From Methylorubrum rhodesianum (lineage in GTDB: Bacteria; Pseudomonadota; Alphaproteobacteria; Rhizobiales; Beijerinckiaceae), in the NCBI RefSeq assembly GCF_014199985.1, contig NZ_JACHOS010000002.1, forward strand, positions 62,001-126,000: 64,000 nt of DNA, in the 5' to 3' direction. Positions 9,971-19,863 of this stretch are shown here, one piece after another. The translations under genes were made by a program, and so were the position numbers. Numbering within the stretch: position 1 is the first letter of the stretch; each line of letters starts with the position of its first letter. The notes under the pieces were generated by a model. The model did no database searches. It was not told where the DNA came from and saw only the letters and a program-made list of their open reading frames with translations.

Positions 9971-10139
9971 ACCCTCTCTCCCGTGCCGTGCGAGGTCCTG
10001 GCGACGGAGAATCGTGGCGGGGCGGTTCGGCTTTCCCGCGCCGACAGCGGGCGTCTACGCAGGTGTCGGGGTGGCGCCGCCTCGCATCACGGCCGATCGG
10101 AGCCGCTCACGCAGCTTGTAAGCTCTTCGCCGAGACGTC

Positions 10140-10496
10140 TCAGTATTCGGGGGCCTGAGCGGGATCGCCGACAATGTTCTCGGATTCTTGAGCCGAAGCG
10201 ACGAGCTGCCAGGATCGGTCTGCGGAGGGCCGCTCCGGCCGGCAGCCCTTGCAAATCGAGTGTGTGGCCCAGTCCGCACGATCATCGAGCCGTTTGTAGA
10301 GCGCTTCCATCCGCGCTTGTGCCTGGGCACGCTCGGCTTCGCCGGACACATGCGCCCTGACTTCGGGCGGGGGCTGTTCGCAGAGTGCCTGCGTCGAAGC
10401 CGCGGTCGGCTGCCGAGGCGGTTTGTTGGCCTGTGCATCGGCTCCACTCGTCCAGAGCAGTGCTGCCGACATCAGTAAGGCAATGATTGTCTTCAT
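10140..10496 (-). CDS. Small secreted protein, unknown function
   Basis: A 118-aa protein with a clear signal peptide, MKTIIALLMSAALLWTSGADAQA, cleaved near residue 22. The mature part is polar, with three Cys (QALCEQ and the pair HSICKGC) and a helical Arg/Glu/Ala-rich middle, EAERAQAQARMEALYKRLDD. I do not recognise a family. The region upstream on its strand (10500-10560) is unusually AT-rich for this genome and probably holds its promoter. Confidence 0.65.
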   Translation of the reverse strand: MKTIIALLMSAALLWTSGADAQANKPPRQPTAASTQALCEQPPPEVRAHVSGEAERAQAQARMEALYKRLDDRADWATHSICKGCRPERPSADRSWQLVASAQESENIVGDPAQAPEY

Positions 10497-10751
10497 ATCG
10501 ACACTGCAGGCATGGAAATATACTGTTATTACACATAGATTGGAAAACAGGTCGTTAATTGCGGGGCGCTCATCGGCGATGGTCCGGTATCGTCGAGGCT
10601 GATCAGGCGCGCCGCTGGCCTGCCGGGGCCGTTCCTGCCGGAGCCGGCCGTCTGAACTCTTCAGGGAGGCCGCTCCTCTGAACTCGGCGGCCGTCCGGCT
10701 CGATCATCTCCGGTCGAGCGCTGTCCTGACAGGAGGCAGAAGCAGGAAATA

Positions 10752-10976
10752 TTGACGAACGCACTCGTGCGGATCAACCTCATCGGGCAGTCCCGGAGGC
10801 TTCGGCGCTCACGCATGCACGAGAGGTTGGTCGACCGGTGGCATCGGGAGAATAAGGCGGCCCATCGGCCGCCGTCGGCGTTGCATCAATGCGTGACGGG
10901 AGCGGTCAGGGGCGGACTACTCGGGATCGTCCTGCTTGCCGCGCTGTTCCTAGTCGGCTGGGTCGGTCTGCTCTGA
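10752..10976 (+). CDS. Small predicted membrane protein
   Basis: A 74-aa frame starting at TTG 10752 with AGGA 6 nt upstream. Residues 1-48 are Arg/His-rich and polar. Residues ~52-74 form one hydrophobic segment (GGLLGIVLLAALFLVGWVGLL) that ends at the stop, so it would be a C-tail-anchored protein. No family is recognised. The TTG start and short length keep confidence moderate. Confidence 0.45.
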   Translation: MTNALVRINLIGQSRRLRRSRMHERLVDRWHRENKAAHRPPSALHQCVTGAVRGGLLGIVLLAALFLVGWVGLL

Positions 10977-11142
10977 AACGCGGGCGCCCTCGCGCGCCGA
11001 TGCCGAGATGCCTCGCAAAACCCCGATCGCGGATCGCTTTCTCTTCGGGCGGTGCGGCGTCGGTCTCGTGCGCGAGGGAAAAGGGCCGTACCGCGACCTG
11101 AGCCGAGCCCGGCGTCCCGACTCGATCCGGCGGGGGGGCGGT

Positions 11143-12843
11143 TCAGCCCTCCGCCCCCTGCAGCAGCCGTGCCGCCGCGGCGCGGGCCTCGTCGGTGACC
11201 GTGGCGCCGGCGAGCATCCGCGCGATCTCCTCGCGGCGCGCATCCGCCGCGAGGCCGACGACACGGGTGGTCACCCGATCGGCACTCTTTTCCGCGCCTT
11301 TGGCCGTCTTCCCCTTCACGCTGTCCTTGGCGATTCGGAAATGGGTCGAGGCGCGGGCGGCGACCTGCGGCGCGTGTGTGACCGCCACGACCTGCACCTG
11401 CTCCGAGAGCCGGCCGAGCCGCGCGCCGATGGCATCGGCCACGGCGCCGCCGAGTCCGGTGTCGATCTCGTCGAAGATCAGCGTCGGCGCCGAGCCCTTG
11501 CCGGCCAGCACCACCTTGAGCGCCAGCATGAAGCGGGACAGCTCGCCGCCCGAGGCAACCTTCATCATCGGGCCGGCGCGGGTCCCGGGATTGGTCTGCG
11601 CCCAGAACTCGATCCGCTCCGTGCCCGCCGCGTCGCGGGAGGCTTCATCCACGGTGATCTGCGTGATGAAGCGGGCGCCCTCCAGCTTCAGCGGCGGAAG
11701 CTCGGCCTGCACGGCCGCGTCCAGGGCCTTCGCGGCCTTGCGCCGACCGTCGCCGAGCTTCTTCGCGGCCTGGGCATAAGCGGCCTCCGCCGCCTCCAAT
11801 TCGGCCTCGAGGCCCGCGAGCGCCTGCTCGCCGGCATCGAGAGCGGCGACGTCCGCGTCGTAGCGACCGCGCAGATCGGCGAGGTCGTCGGCCGGGACGC
11901 CGTATTTTCGCGAGGCGGCGCGCAGGGCGAACAGGCGCTCCTCGACCCGCTCCAGCTCGCGCGGGTCGAACTCGGCGGCGAGCACCGCGGCGTCAAGGGC
12001 GGCGCGCGCCTCGTCGAGGGCCACCAGCGCGGCGTCGAGGGCCGCGATACTCGGATCGACCAGCGTCGGCACCGTCGCGCTGCGCCGCTCCAGGCGGCGC
12101 ACGGCGGAGGAGAGATGCGGCACGAGAGAGCCGGAGCCGCCGACGAGGTCGAGCGCCTCGTTGAGCTCGCGCGCGACCTTCTCGCCCTGCTGCATCACCG
12201 TGCGGCGCTCGGCGAGCGTGGCTTCCTCGCCGGGCTGCGGATCGAGGCTCCCGAGTTCCTCCACCGCGTGGCGCAGGAAGTCGGCTTCCTTCTGCGCCGC
12301 CTCGACCCGAGCGCGCTGCTCGGACAGGGTCGAACGGGCGGTGCGCACGCGTTTGGCCGCGGCGGCGACCTGGTTGAGCGGTCCCTGCAACCCGCCGAAG
12401 GCATCGAGGATGATGCGGTGTGTGGTGGGATCGGCGAGTGCCCGGTCGTCGTGCTGCCCGTGGATCTCGACGAGCGCCGTGCCGATCGCCCGCATCGTCT
12501 GCACGCCGACCGGCTGGTCGTTGACGAAGGCACGGGTACGCCCGTCGGCGAACTGCGTGCGGCGCAGGATCAGGTCGCCGTCGGTGTCGATCTCGGCCGC
12601 CGCTGCGACGGCCCGGGCGGGGTGGTCCATGGGCACGTCGAACACCGCGGTGACGCCGCCCTGCGCCTCGCCCTGCCGCACGAGCCCGCCATCGCCGCGC
12701 CCGCCCAGCGCCAGGGCGAAGGCGTCGAGCAGAATCGACTTGCCCGCGCCGGTCTCGCCCGTGAGGACGGTGAGTCCAGCGGAGAAGGTCAACTCGAGCT
12801 TGTCGATCAGAACGATGTCGCGGATTGCGAGCTGGACGAGCAT
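11143..12843 (-). CDS. recN: DNA repair protein RecN
   Basis: A 566-aa SMC-like ATPase of double-strand-break repair. The N-terminal Walker A is GETGAGKS (29-36). Two coiled-coil arms fill the middle. The C-terminal half has the ABC signature region VASGGELSRFMLALKVVLAG and Walker B TLIFDEIDTGLGG, then VVAVTHAPQVAARA. ATG 12843 lies directly before the conserved LVQLAIRDIVLIDKLEL start. In most alphaproteobacteria recN follows bamD directly; here about 1.4 kb with an opposite-strand glycosyltransferase gene separates them. ligA, the usual next gene, is absent. Confidence 0.95.
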   Translation of the reverse strand: MLVQLAIRDIVLIDKLELTFSAGLTVLTGETGAGKSILLDAFALALGGRGDGGLVRQGEAQGGVTAVFDVPMDHPARAVAAAAEIDTDGDLILRRTQFADGRTRAFVNDQPVGVQTMRAIGTALVEIHGQHDDRALADPTTHRIILDAFGGLQGPLNQVAAAAKRVRTARSTLSEQRARVEAAQKEADFLRHAVEELGSLDPQPGEEATLAERRTVMQQGEKVARELNEALDLVGGSGSLVPHLSSAVRRLERRSATVPTLVDPSIAALDAALVALDEARAALDAAVLAAEFDPRELERVEERLFALRAASRKYGVPADDLADLRGRYDADVAALDAGEQALAGLEAELEAAEAAYAQAAKKLGDGRRKAAKALDAAVQAELPPLKLEGARFITQITVDEASRDAAGTERIEFWAQTNPGTRAGPMMKVASGGELSRFMLALKVVLAGKGSAPTLIFDEIDTGLGGAVADAIGARLGRLSEQVQVVAVTHAPQVAARASTHFRIAKDSVKGKTAKGAEKSADRVTTRVVGLAADARREEIARMLAGATVTDEARAAAARLLQGAEG

Positions 12844-13007
12844 GAAGCGGCGCCAGAGCCCCTTATTGAATTGTGCGTGGGTTTAGCCGTAAGCGGAGAC
12901 GACTTCACCCGGAAAGTGCTGCGAGATCGGCGACGACGATCGGCCGCGCGATGGTCGCAAACCAGGCCGTTTCCCTCATCGGGTGAAGCGTGACTGGGAG
13001 CCGGACC

Positions 13008-13994
13008 ATGCGGATCGTTGCGGTGAGTCGGGTGCTCGATGAGGTCGATATCATCGAGGCCTTCATCCGGCATGCCGCCGCCTTCGTCGATCATCACATC
13101 ATCCTCGACAATGGAAGCCGCGATGGGACCATCGAGGTCGTCAAACGTCTCGCCGAGGAAGGCTTGTCTCTGACGGTCTACCAATCGCCGTCGATCTGCT
13201 TCTCGGAGCGGGACATGAACAACTGGCTCTACAACGAGGCTGTCGACCGGCACGATGCGGATTGGGTCGCCTGTCTCGACAGCGACGAGTTCTACGACGA
13301 GCGCGAGTTGTCGGGCGGATTGCGGCGCTACCTCCAGGGACTGGAGACTTCCGGTGAGACCGTCGTCGCCGTCCGGATACCCTGGGCGCATTACAACTAC
13401 AGGACCGACGACGACGCGACCGAGAATCTCGTGCCGCGCCGCATCACCCACCGCACGGAGATCGTCGCCGAAGGCAAGGTGATCGCGAGCTGGCGGCTCG
13501 GAAAGGAGAAGGGGCTCGTGCTGGAAGGGCAGCACGACGTGTCCCTTCCGGAAGGAAGCCAAGGCACGGTCGTCACCGAGCAGCGGCTTCGGATCGCGCA
13601 TTTCTCCGTCAGAAATGCTGCCCAGTACGTCACGAAAGTCGTGCGAGGATGGGCGAAGATCCTGACGGCAGGTCAGGCTTGCCTGGATCGAGGCTTCTCG
13701 AGCCATTATCGCGGGCCGTTCGAGCTACTGAGGGATCACCCCGAACGATTGCTGAGGTCCGATTGGATCATCGAGCAGGAGAACGAGGATCGCTGCGTCA
13801 TCCACGACCCGATCGATTACCGCGGCGGACCCCTCCGCTACACGCCACCGAACGACCCTGAGATGCAGTCGGTCCGGGCGCTCATCGGTTTCCTGTCGGA
13901 GGTCTGCACCCGCTACGGCGAGCTGACCGACGCGCTGCCCGTGGCGAGGGCCTATTCAGAGCGGATCGAGCGGCGGATCGACCGGATCGTCTGA
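13008..13994 (+). CDS. Family 2-type glycosyltransferase
   Basis: A 328-aa protein of the glycosyltransferase 2 fold. It starts MRIVAVSRVLDEVDIIEAFIRH, has DNGSRDGT at 34-41 for nucleotide-sugar binding, and the metal-binding LDSDEF with D91xD93. No membrane segment follows the catalytic domain. GGGAG 7 nt before ATG 13008 makes it a better start than GTG 12990. It probably adds a sugar to a surface polysaccharide or protein; donor and acceptor are unknown. It lies on the plus strand between recN and bamD, which belong together in relatives, so it looks inserted. Confidence 0.8.
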   Translation: MRIVAVSRVLDEVDIIEAFIRHAAAFVDHHIILDNGSRDGTIEVVKRLAEEGLSLTVYQSPSICFSERDMNNWLYNEAVDRHDADWVACLDSDEFYDERELSGGLRRYLQGLETSGETVVAVRIPWAHYNYRTDDDATENLVPRRITHRTEIVAEGKVIASWRLGKEKGLVLEGQHDVSLPEGSQGTVVTEQRLRIAHFSVRNAAQYVTKVVRGWAKILTAGQACLDRGFSSHYRGPFELLRDHPERLLRSDWIIEQENEDRCVIHDPIDYRGGPLRYTPPNDPEMQSVRALIGFLSEVCTRYGELTDALPVARAYSERIERRIDRIV

Positions 13995-14201
13995 AGCACG
14001 CGCGCCTGGGCCGCGCCGAGCCCGATTGGGCGGGGGTGGTGTTGGCTCCGCCTGGGACGCTGAGGTTGCTGTTCATCCGGCGCCGTCATCGCGAGCCTTC
14101 GCGACGCACGCCGTGGCCCAATATCTCCGGACGGCTCGCGCCCGGGATCGCGTCGGGTCCGCCCTGCAGGGGCACCGGAGCGGCGTAAACGAGAACAGCG
14201 C

Positions 14202-14220
14202 CCCGGATCTCGGATCCGGG
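14202..14220 (-). terminator. Hairpin downstream of bamD
   Basis: CCCGGATC-TCG-GATCCGGG, a perfect 8-bp stem that can extend with flanking AGCG/CGCT. It lies 50 nt after the bamD stop. The minus-strand continuation is only moderately T-rich (GTTCTCGTTTACG). Confidence 0.55.
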
Positions 14221-14269
14221 ACGCTGTTCGTATGCGTCGTCTTTGTCGCGCAAGCGCCGTGAGGAGGCC

Positions 14270-15154
14270 CTACTCCGCGGCGGCGGTCCGCCCGATCACG
14301 CCGCGATAGATCTTGCTGATCCAGGAGGATTTTTCCTCGCGCGGCTCCAGGCCGCCGGTCTGCAGGAGCTTGTAGGCATCCTGATACCAGGGGCTGTCGG
14401 GGAAGTTGTGGCCGAGTACGGCCGCGGCGGTCTGCGCCTCGCCGGTGATGCCGAGCGCCATGTAGGCCTCGACCAGACGCTCCAGCGCCTCCTCGGCGTG
14501 GCGGGTCGTCTGGTACTTGCTGACCACGTCGCGGAAGCGGTTGATCGCCGCCGGGAAGGCGCGCTTCTCAAGGTAGAAGCGGCCGACTTCCATCTCCTTG
14601 CCGGCGAGCTGATCGCGGGTGATCTGGATCTTGGCCTTGGCGTCGGCGGCGTATTCGGAGGTCGGGTACTTCTGCACCAGCTCCTGGAGAGCGACGAGGG
14701 CGCGCTCGGAGCGCTCCTGATCGCGGGTCACGTCCGGGATCTGCTTATATTGCGACATCGCCATCAGGTACTGGGCGTAGGCCGCGTCCTTGCTCGCCGG
14801 ATGGCGCTGCAGGTAGCGCTTGGAGGCGGTGATGGCATCGTCGTACTTCGCGCCCTCGTAGTTCGCGTAGGCCGTCATCAGCAGGCCTTTCCGCGACCAG
14901 TCGGAATAGGTGTACTGCTTGTCGAGCTGCTCGAACTGCTTGGCGGCGTTCTCGTAATCCTTGTCCTCCATCTTCGCCAAGCCGTCGCTGTAGAGCTTGT
15001 CCGCCGGCGTGTCCGGAACGGCCTCTGGCTTGTACTTCTCGGCGAAGAGATTGGTCGGGTCGAGGGCGTCGCAGCCGCCGAGCCCGAGGCCGAGGCTGAG
15101 AAGCACGGCCGCCATCGCGCCACGGGTCGGGAAGGTCAGAGGCATCGCGGTCAA
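14270..15154 (-). CDS. bamD: Outer membrane assembly lipoprotein BamD
   Basis: A 294-aa lipoprotein of the BAM complex, which folds beta-barrel proteins into the outer membrane. A signal peptide ends in the lipobox LGGC (Cys28). The mature part is built from TPR helices (KLYSDGLAKMEDKDYENAAKQF and DAITASKRYLQRHPASKDAAYAQYLMAMSQY are typical BamD/ComL units). MTAMPL offers two starts three codons apart. It follows lpxC after 155 nt on the same strand, the usual alphaproteobacterial order. The C-terminal segment EEKSSWISKIYRGVIGR is an extension common in this class. Confidence 0.93.
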   Translation of the reverse strand: MTAMPLTFPTRGAMAAVLLSLGLGLGGCDALDPTNLFAEKYKPEAVPDTPADKLYSDGLAKMEDKDYENAAKQFEQLDKQYTYSDWSRKGLLMTAYANYEGAKYDDAITASKRYLQRHPASKDAAYAQYLMAMSQYKQIPDVTRDQERSERALVALQELVQKYPTSEYAADAKAKIQITRDQLAGKEMEVGRFYLEKRAFPAAINRFRDVVSKYQTTRHAEEALERLVEAYMALGITGEAQTAAAVLGHNFPDSPWYQDAYKLLQTGGLEPREEKSSWISKIYRGVIGRTAAAE

Positions 15155-15309
15155 ATTCCCTGTCAGGTCCGGCCGCCTCGAGGCGGCACGCGACCTACGC
15201 GCAGGCTTTCACGGGTGGAGGCCGATTCGGGCGTCAAAACGGCAGGGCGGCAGGAACTGTTAACGGATTCCGCCCGGAGCGTGGATCGAGGACCGATGTG
15301 GCGCAGCGG

Positions 15310-16251
15310 TTACAGTTCCGCGGCGAAGGCGGCGATGCCGAGGCCGAACTCGGCGCGGGCCGGTTCGCGGCGGCTGCCCTGGCCCTCGACGATGGCGTAG
15401 TTCGCGCGGTCGGCGAACAGGGCTTCGAGGATGCCGACATTCATGCGGTGGCCACCGCAATAGGAGCGGTAGGCGCCCTGGATCGGCAGGCCGGCCAGAG
15501 CGAGATCACCGACCGCGTCGAGGAACTTGTGGCGGACGAACTCGTCCGCGAAGCGCAGGCCTTCCGGGTTGACGACGGCGGTTTCGCCGACGGCGACCGT
15601 GTTGTCGAGGGAGGCGCCGAGCGCGAAGCCCGCTTTCCAGTAGCGCTCCACGTCCTTCATCATGCCGAAGGTGCGGGCGGGGGCGATCTCGCGGCGGTAG
15701 GCGGCCGGGGTCAGGTCCATCGCCTTGCGCGAGCGGCCGATCACCGGGGATTCGAAATCGATCTCCACGTCGAGGCGGAATCCGCGGTCGATCGGGCGGA
15801 GTTCGGCGAAGGCGCGGCCGGCCTCGATGCGGACCGGCTGAAGCACCTTGATCCAGCGGCGCGCCGCGCCGCAGGAGGCGAGGCCGACGCTGTCGATGGC
15901 GGTGACGAAGGGGCGGGCGCTGCCGTCGAGGATCGGCATCTCGGGGCCGTCGATCTCGATCAGCGCGTTGTCGACACCGAGGCCGTAGAGGGCCGACATC
16001 AGGTGTTCGATGGTGGCGACGGCGCCGGTCTCGACGTCACCGATGACGGTGCACAGCTCGGTGGCGGAGACGCAGGCGAAGTGGGCCTTGATGAGCCGGT
16101 CGTTGCCGGTGGTGGTGCCCGTTCGGAGGAAAGCGATACCGTGGTTGGCTTTGGCGGGGTGGATCGTGATCTCTGCCGGGTTTCCGGAGTGGACTCCGAT
16201 TCCGGTGAGGGTCACGGACGTTTTGAGCGTTGTTTGTTGGTTCGTCCGCAT
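15310..16251 (-). CDS. lpxC: UDP-3-O-acyl-N-acetylglucosamine deacetylase LpxC
   Basis: A 313-aa cytoplasmic zinc enzyme for the committed step of lipid A synthesis. Family signatures are TLTGIGVHSG, the zinc ligand in TIEHLMSALYGLGVDN, MPILDGSARPF, and the second zinc/catalytic block RFADEFVRHKFLDAVGDLAL, with GAYRSYCGGH near the end. It lies between ftsZ and bamD with its own upstream region. In E. coli it also follows ftsZ. Confidence 0.97.
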   Translation of the reverse strand: MRTNQQTTLKTSVTLTGIGVHSGNPAEITIHPAKANHGIAFLRTGTTTGNDRLIKAHFACVSATELCTVIGDVETGAVATIEHLMSALYGLGVDNALIEIDGPEMPILDGSARPFVTAIDSVGLASCGAARRWIKVLQPVRIEAGRAFAELRPIDRGFRLDVEIDFESPVIGRSRKAMDLTPAAYRREIAPARTFGMMKDVERYWKAGFALGASLDNTVAVGETAVVNPEGLRFADEFVRHKFLDAVGDLALAGLPIQGAYRSYCGGHRMNVGILEALFADRANYAIVEGQGSRREPARAEFGLGIAAFAAEL

Positions 16252-16614
16252 ACCTTAGCCCTCGGCCAGGATCCTTCCCGCGCAGGCCCGATCCGGGGCG
16301 CGGTATGGGAAAGTCCGTCCGCTGCTTGAAGCCTCTGCGAGCGCTGCCGGTCGGTCGACCATCCGCGCCTTCTGTCGTTCCGGCATGGTGTATAGCTGTG
16401 GCAAACAGGGCGGCCAAATCACGGATTCTTACGTTCTGTTACAGCCACGGTTTCGCCACGATCTTTGAAAAGCATTTTGTGTTCAATGTCTTAACAAGCA
16501 ACTAAACCCGGGATCTTGCGATCCCGGGTCTGTTGCCGAAACACCTCACTGTAGGCCGAAGGGGGCATGGTTTCCCCCATCAATCCACAGCTGATGCGCC
16601 TCTTGGTTCGGTGG
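16252..16614. other. Intergenic region between lpxC and ftsZ
   Basis: 363 nt without a credible gene. It holds the ftsZ terminator (16506-16529) and, on the minus strand, the expected lpxC promoter zone. The stretch 16430-16505 is the most AT-rich of this block. A loose TTAA-N7-CTAA match at ~16490 falls short of a CtrA site. Confidence 0.6.
16506..16529 (-). terminator. Terminator after ftsZ
   Basis: ACCCGGGATC-TTGC-GATCCCGGGT, a perfect 10-bp stem with a 4-nt loop. On the minus strand it is followed by TTAGTTGCTTGTT. It lies 85 nt after the ftsZ stop and separates the division genes from lpxC. Confidence 0.75.
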
Positions 16615-18375
16615 TCAGTTGGCTTGGCGGCGGAGGAAGGCGGGAATCTCGAGCTGGTCGTCTTCCATCATCCGCGGCGGCAGGGCGCGGCCCTGCGGGT
16701 CGAGGTTGCCCTGCGCGGGGCGGTATTGCGGCGCCTGGGGTGCCGGCGCCCGCAGAGCGGGCTCGACGCGCGGCGCAGCGACCGGAGCCGGCGCCGCGGC
16801 GCGGGCGGGCTGAGCCGGGGCGGGCTCGGCCTCCTCGCGGCGACCGCCGAAGCCGACGGTGGCGAGGCGGCGCAGCAGGGTCATGCGCTTGGAGTCCTGG
16901 CTCGGCTCCGGCTGGGGCTCCTCACCGCGGCTCTTGAGGATCTGCGCCTGGGTGTGGGGCGGCAGGTCCGAGATCTGCGGCATGCGCGGCGGGCGGGCGA
17001 GCTGCGGGCGCGGCGGCACGTAGGGACCGTTCGCGACCGCCGCGGGCTCCTGCGCCTGGGCGGGGGCCGGCGGCTCGTAGGCCGGGACGGCGGCGCGGGC
17101 CGGCGCCTGGGTTAGCACGACGTCGTGGTGGTGCAGGGCCGGGGCGGGCTCGGCGCGCATCGGCTCGGGCGCGACCGGCTCGGACAGCATCGCCCGCGGG
17201 CCGGCGTTCGGGGCGAGCAGCGGCTCGGGGCCCGAGGCCCGATGCGTCGGCTGATGGGCCGCCTGCTGCACCGGCTGATGCGTCGAGGCGGGGCTCAGCG
17301 CCGCGGAAGCGCGGGCGCGGGCCTCGGAGCGCAGGCGCTCGGCGACCTCGGCGATCCGCTGCTCGGTCTGGGCGATCTCCGGGTTGTTCGGGGAATCGGC
17401 CGAGATCAGCGCCGGCTCGATGCCGGTGGCGACCACCGAGACGCGGATGATGCCGTCGAGGCTCTCGTCGAAGGTCGCGCCGAGGATGATGTTGGCGTCC
17501 GAATCGACCTCCTCGCGGATGCGGGTGGCGGCCTCGTCGAGCTCGTAGAGGGTGAGGTCGGAGCCGCCGGTGATCGAGATCAGCAGGCCGCGGGCACCCT
17601 TCATCGACACGTCGTCGAGGAGCGGGTTGGCGATGGCCGCTTCCGCCGCGCGGTTGGCGCGGTTCTCGCCGGAGGCCTCGCCGGTGCCCATCATCGCCTT
17701 GCCCATGCCGCGCATGATCGCGCGCACGTCGGCGAAGTCGAGGTTGATCAGGCCTTCCTTGACCATCAGGTCGGTGATGCAGGCCACGCCCGAGTAGAGC
17801 ACCTGGTCGGCCATGGCGAAGGCGTCGGCGAAGGTGGTCTTCTCGTTGGCGACCCGGAACAGGTTCTGGTTCGGGATGACGATCAGGGTGTCGACCGCCG
17901 CCTGAAGCTCCTGGATGCCGGCCTCGGCCGTGCGCATCCGGCGCATGCCCTCGAACTGGAACGGCTTCGTGACGACGCCGACCGTGAGGATGCCCATGTC
18001 ACGCGCCGCGCGGGCGATGACCGGGGCCGCGCCGGTGCCGGTGCCGCCGCCCATGCCGGCGGTGATGAAGGCCATGTGCGCGCCCGAGAGCTGGTCGCGG
18101 ATCTCGTCGATGACTTCCTCGGCCGCCGCCGAGCCGACCTCCGGGTGCGAGCCGGCGCCGAGCCCTTGCGTCACGCCGATGCCCATCTGGATCACCCGCT
18201 CGGCCTTCGAGGAGGTGAGCGCCTGGGCATCGGTGTTGGCGACGACGAACTCGCAGCCGAGCAGACCCGACTCGATCATGTTGTTGACGGCATTGCCGCC
18301 CGCGCCGCCGACGCCGAACACGGTGATGCGGGGCTTGAGTTCCCGGATGTCCGGAGCCTGAAGAGAGATGGCCAT
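16615..18375 (-). CDS. ftsZ: Cell division protein FtsZ
   Basis: A 586-aa tubulin-like GTPase that forms the division ring. The GTP-binding core runs to about residue 320, with [17 protein letters not shown] and the signature [11 protein letters not shown]. The remaining ~260 residues are a Pro/Ala/Gln-rich linker, longer than the ~380-aa E. coli protein and typical of alphaproteobacteria. The C-terminus [13 protein letters not shown] is the conserved peptide that binds FtsA and other tethers. The frame is open far upstream, but GAAGGG before ATG 18375 and the MAISLQAP start fit the family. Confidence 0.97.
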   Translation of the reverse strand: MAISLQAPDIRELKPRITVFGVGGAGGNAVNNMIESGLLGCEFVVANTDAQALTSSKAERVIQMGIGVTQGLGAGSHPEVGSAAAEEVIDEIRDQLSGAHMAFITAGMGGGTGTGAAPVIARAARDMGILTVGVVTKPFQFEGMRRMRTAEAGIQELQAAVDTLIVIPNQNLFRVANEKTTFADAFAMADQVLYSGVACITDLMVKEGLINLDFADVRAIMRGMGKAMMGTGEASGENRANRAAEAAIANPLLDDVSMKGARGLLISITGGSDLTLYELDEAATRIREEVDSDANIILGATFDESLDGIIRVSVVATGIEPALISADSPNNPEIAQTEQRIAEVAERLRSEARARASAALSPASTHQPVQQAAHQPTHRASGPEPLLAPNAGPRAMLSEPVAPEPMRAEPAPALHHHDVVLTQAPARAAVPAYEPPAPAQAQEPAAVANGPYVPPRPQLARPPRMPQISDLPPHTQAQILKSRGEEPQPEPSQDSKRMTLLRRLATVGFGGRREEAEPAPAQPARAAAPAPVAAPRVEPALRAPAPQAPQYRPAQGNLDPQGRALPPRMMEDDQLEIPAFLRRQAN

Positions 18376-18478
18376 GTGGTCGAACCCTTCGTGACTTTCG
18401 ATTGCCTGAACGACGTCTTGCGACGCCTGCCCTGTTTTGCTTGTCCCGCGCTGGCCTCGCGGCGGCGCGGGGTCGTCT

Positions 18479-19801
18479 TCAGAAACTTTCCCGGATCCAG
18501 CGACCGACCCGCGAGAAGTAGCCGTCCGTTCCCGTGCCGGCGAAGGCGCCCTGCCCCCGCGGCTCGAAATGCTCCGCATGCGCCACCTGCGGGTAGACCA
18601 GCAGGCCGACCGAGGCCGAGAAGGCGGGCCCCTTGGCGGCTTCCGGCAGGCCGCGGATGCCGAGCGGGCGCCCGATCCGGACCTGTCCCTGGAGGATGCG
18701 TCGGGCCGTCTCCGGCAGGCCGACGAGCTGGCTGGCGCCGCCCGTGAGGACCACCCGGCGCCCGGCCTGGGCGCCGAAACCGGCCCCACGCAGGCGGTCG
18801 CGCACGAGTTCGAGCACTTCCTCGACCCGCGGCTTGACGATGCGCACGAGCTGCGAGCGGGGCACGTGGCCGGGTGCCTCGCCCTCGTCCTCGCCGACGC
18901 CGTGCACGGCAATCATGTCCCGCTCGTCGGAAGCCGTGGCAATGGCCGAGCCGTAGAGCGTCTTCAGTCGCTCGGCGACGGAGACGCGGGTCGAGAGGCC
19001 GCGGGCGATGTCCATGGTGACGTGGTGGCCGCCGACCGCGACCGCGTCGCAATGGACGAGGTGCCCGCCCATGAACACGCCGACGCTCGTGGTGCCGCCG
19101 CCCATGTCGACGACGGCGCAGCCGAGTTCGGCCTCGTCGTCCACCAAGGCCGAGAGGCCGGCGGCGTAGGGAGTGGCGATCACCGCGTCGACGCCGAGAT
19201 GACAGTGCTCGACCGCCAGCATCAGGTTGCGGGCGGCGGCGGCCTCCGCCGTGACGACGTGGAGATCGACGCCGAGGGCGCTGCCGATCATGCCCGACGG
19301 GTCGATCACCGCGCCCTGGCCGTCCAGCGCGTAGCCGGTCGGCAGGGCGTGGAGCACGGCCCGGCCGGGGCTGACGCCGTGGGCGCTCGCGGTTTCCAGA
19401 ACCCGCTCCACGTCGGAGCCGGTGACGGTGCCGGAGCGGACGTTTACCCGCGCCTCGAAATGCTGCGAGGCGATGCGCCCGCCGGAAATGTTGACGATGA
19501 CCGATTGGACCTCGGCCTTGGCCATCCGCTCGGCGGCGTGGACCGCCTGACGGATCGCGCCCTCGGCCGCTTCGAGATCGACGATGGCGCCGCCCTTGAG
19601 GCCGAGCGAGCGCTGGTGGCCGATGCCGATGATGCGGGCCAGATGCGTGCGCCCGCGCAGGGTCGACATCGCCTCGGCCGGCTGCAGCTCGGCGATGAGG
19701 CAGACGACCTTGCTGGTGCCGATGTCGAGAACCGACATCGTCGCGCTCCGACGGGCGGAGAGCGGCTTCAGGCGCGGCGTGAGGCCGTGGTGAGTCTGCA
19801 T
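18479..19801 (-). CDS. ftsA: Cell division protein FtsA
   Basis: A 440-aa actin-like protein that anchors FtsZ to the membrane. Visible are the phosphate 1 motif [16 protein letters not shown], the SHS2 (1C) region [11 protein letters not shown], the phosphate 2 motif [16 protein letters not shown], and the adenosine loop [13 protein letters not shown]. The amphipathic C-terminal helix is [14 protein letters not shown]. It starts 63 nt after ftsQ and ends 103 nt before ftsZ, the standard ftsQAZ arrangement. Confidence 0.96.
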   Translation of the reverse strand: MQTHHGLTPRLKPLSARRSATMSVLDIGTSKVVCLIAELQPAEAMSTLRGRTHLARIIGIGHQRSLGLKGGAIVDLEAAEGAIRQAVHAAERMAKAEVQSVIVNISGGRIASQHFEARVNVRSGTVTGSDVERVLETASAHGVSPGRAVLHALPTGYALDGQGAVIDPSGMIGSALGVDLHVVTAEAAAARNLMLAVEHCHLGVDAVIATPYAAGLSALVDDEAELGCAVVDMGGGTTSVGVFMGGHLVHCDAVAVGGHHVTMDIARGLSTRVSVAERLKTLYGSAIATASDERDMIAVHGVGEDEGEAPGHVPRSQLVRIVKPRVEEVLELVRDRLRGAGFGAQAGRRVVLTGGASQLVGLPETARRILQGQVRIGRPLGIRGLPEAAKGPAFSASVGLLVYPQVAHAEHFEPRGQGAFAGTGTDGYFSRVGRWIRESF

Positions 19802-19863
19802 CGGACGCTACTCGACGGATACGCGAGAGGACACGGAGGAGAGTTCGTTCGAGAGGGCGGCGC

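Noticed and set aside
16481..16500. TTAA-N7-CTAA, a possible CtrA site between ftsZ and lpxC
   Set aside because: One half-site does not match, and the position is downstream of ftsZ rather than in its promoter.
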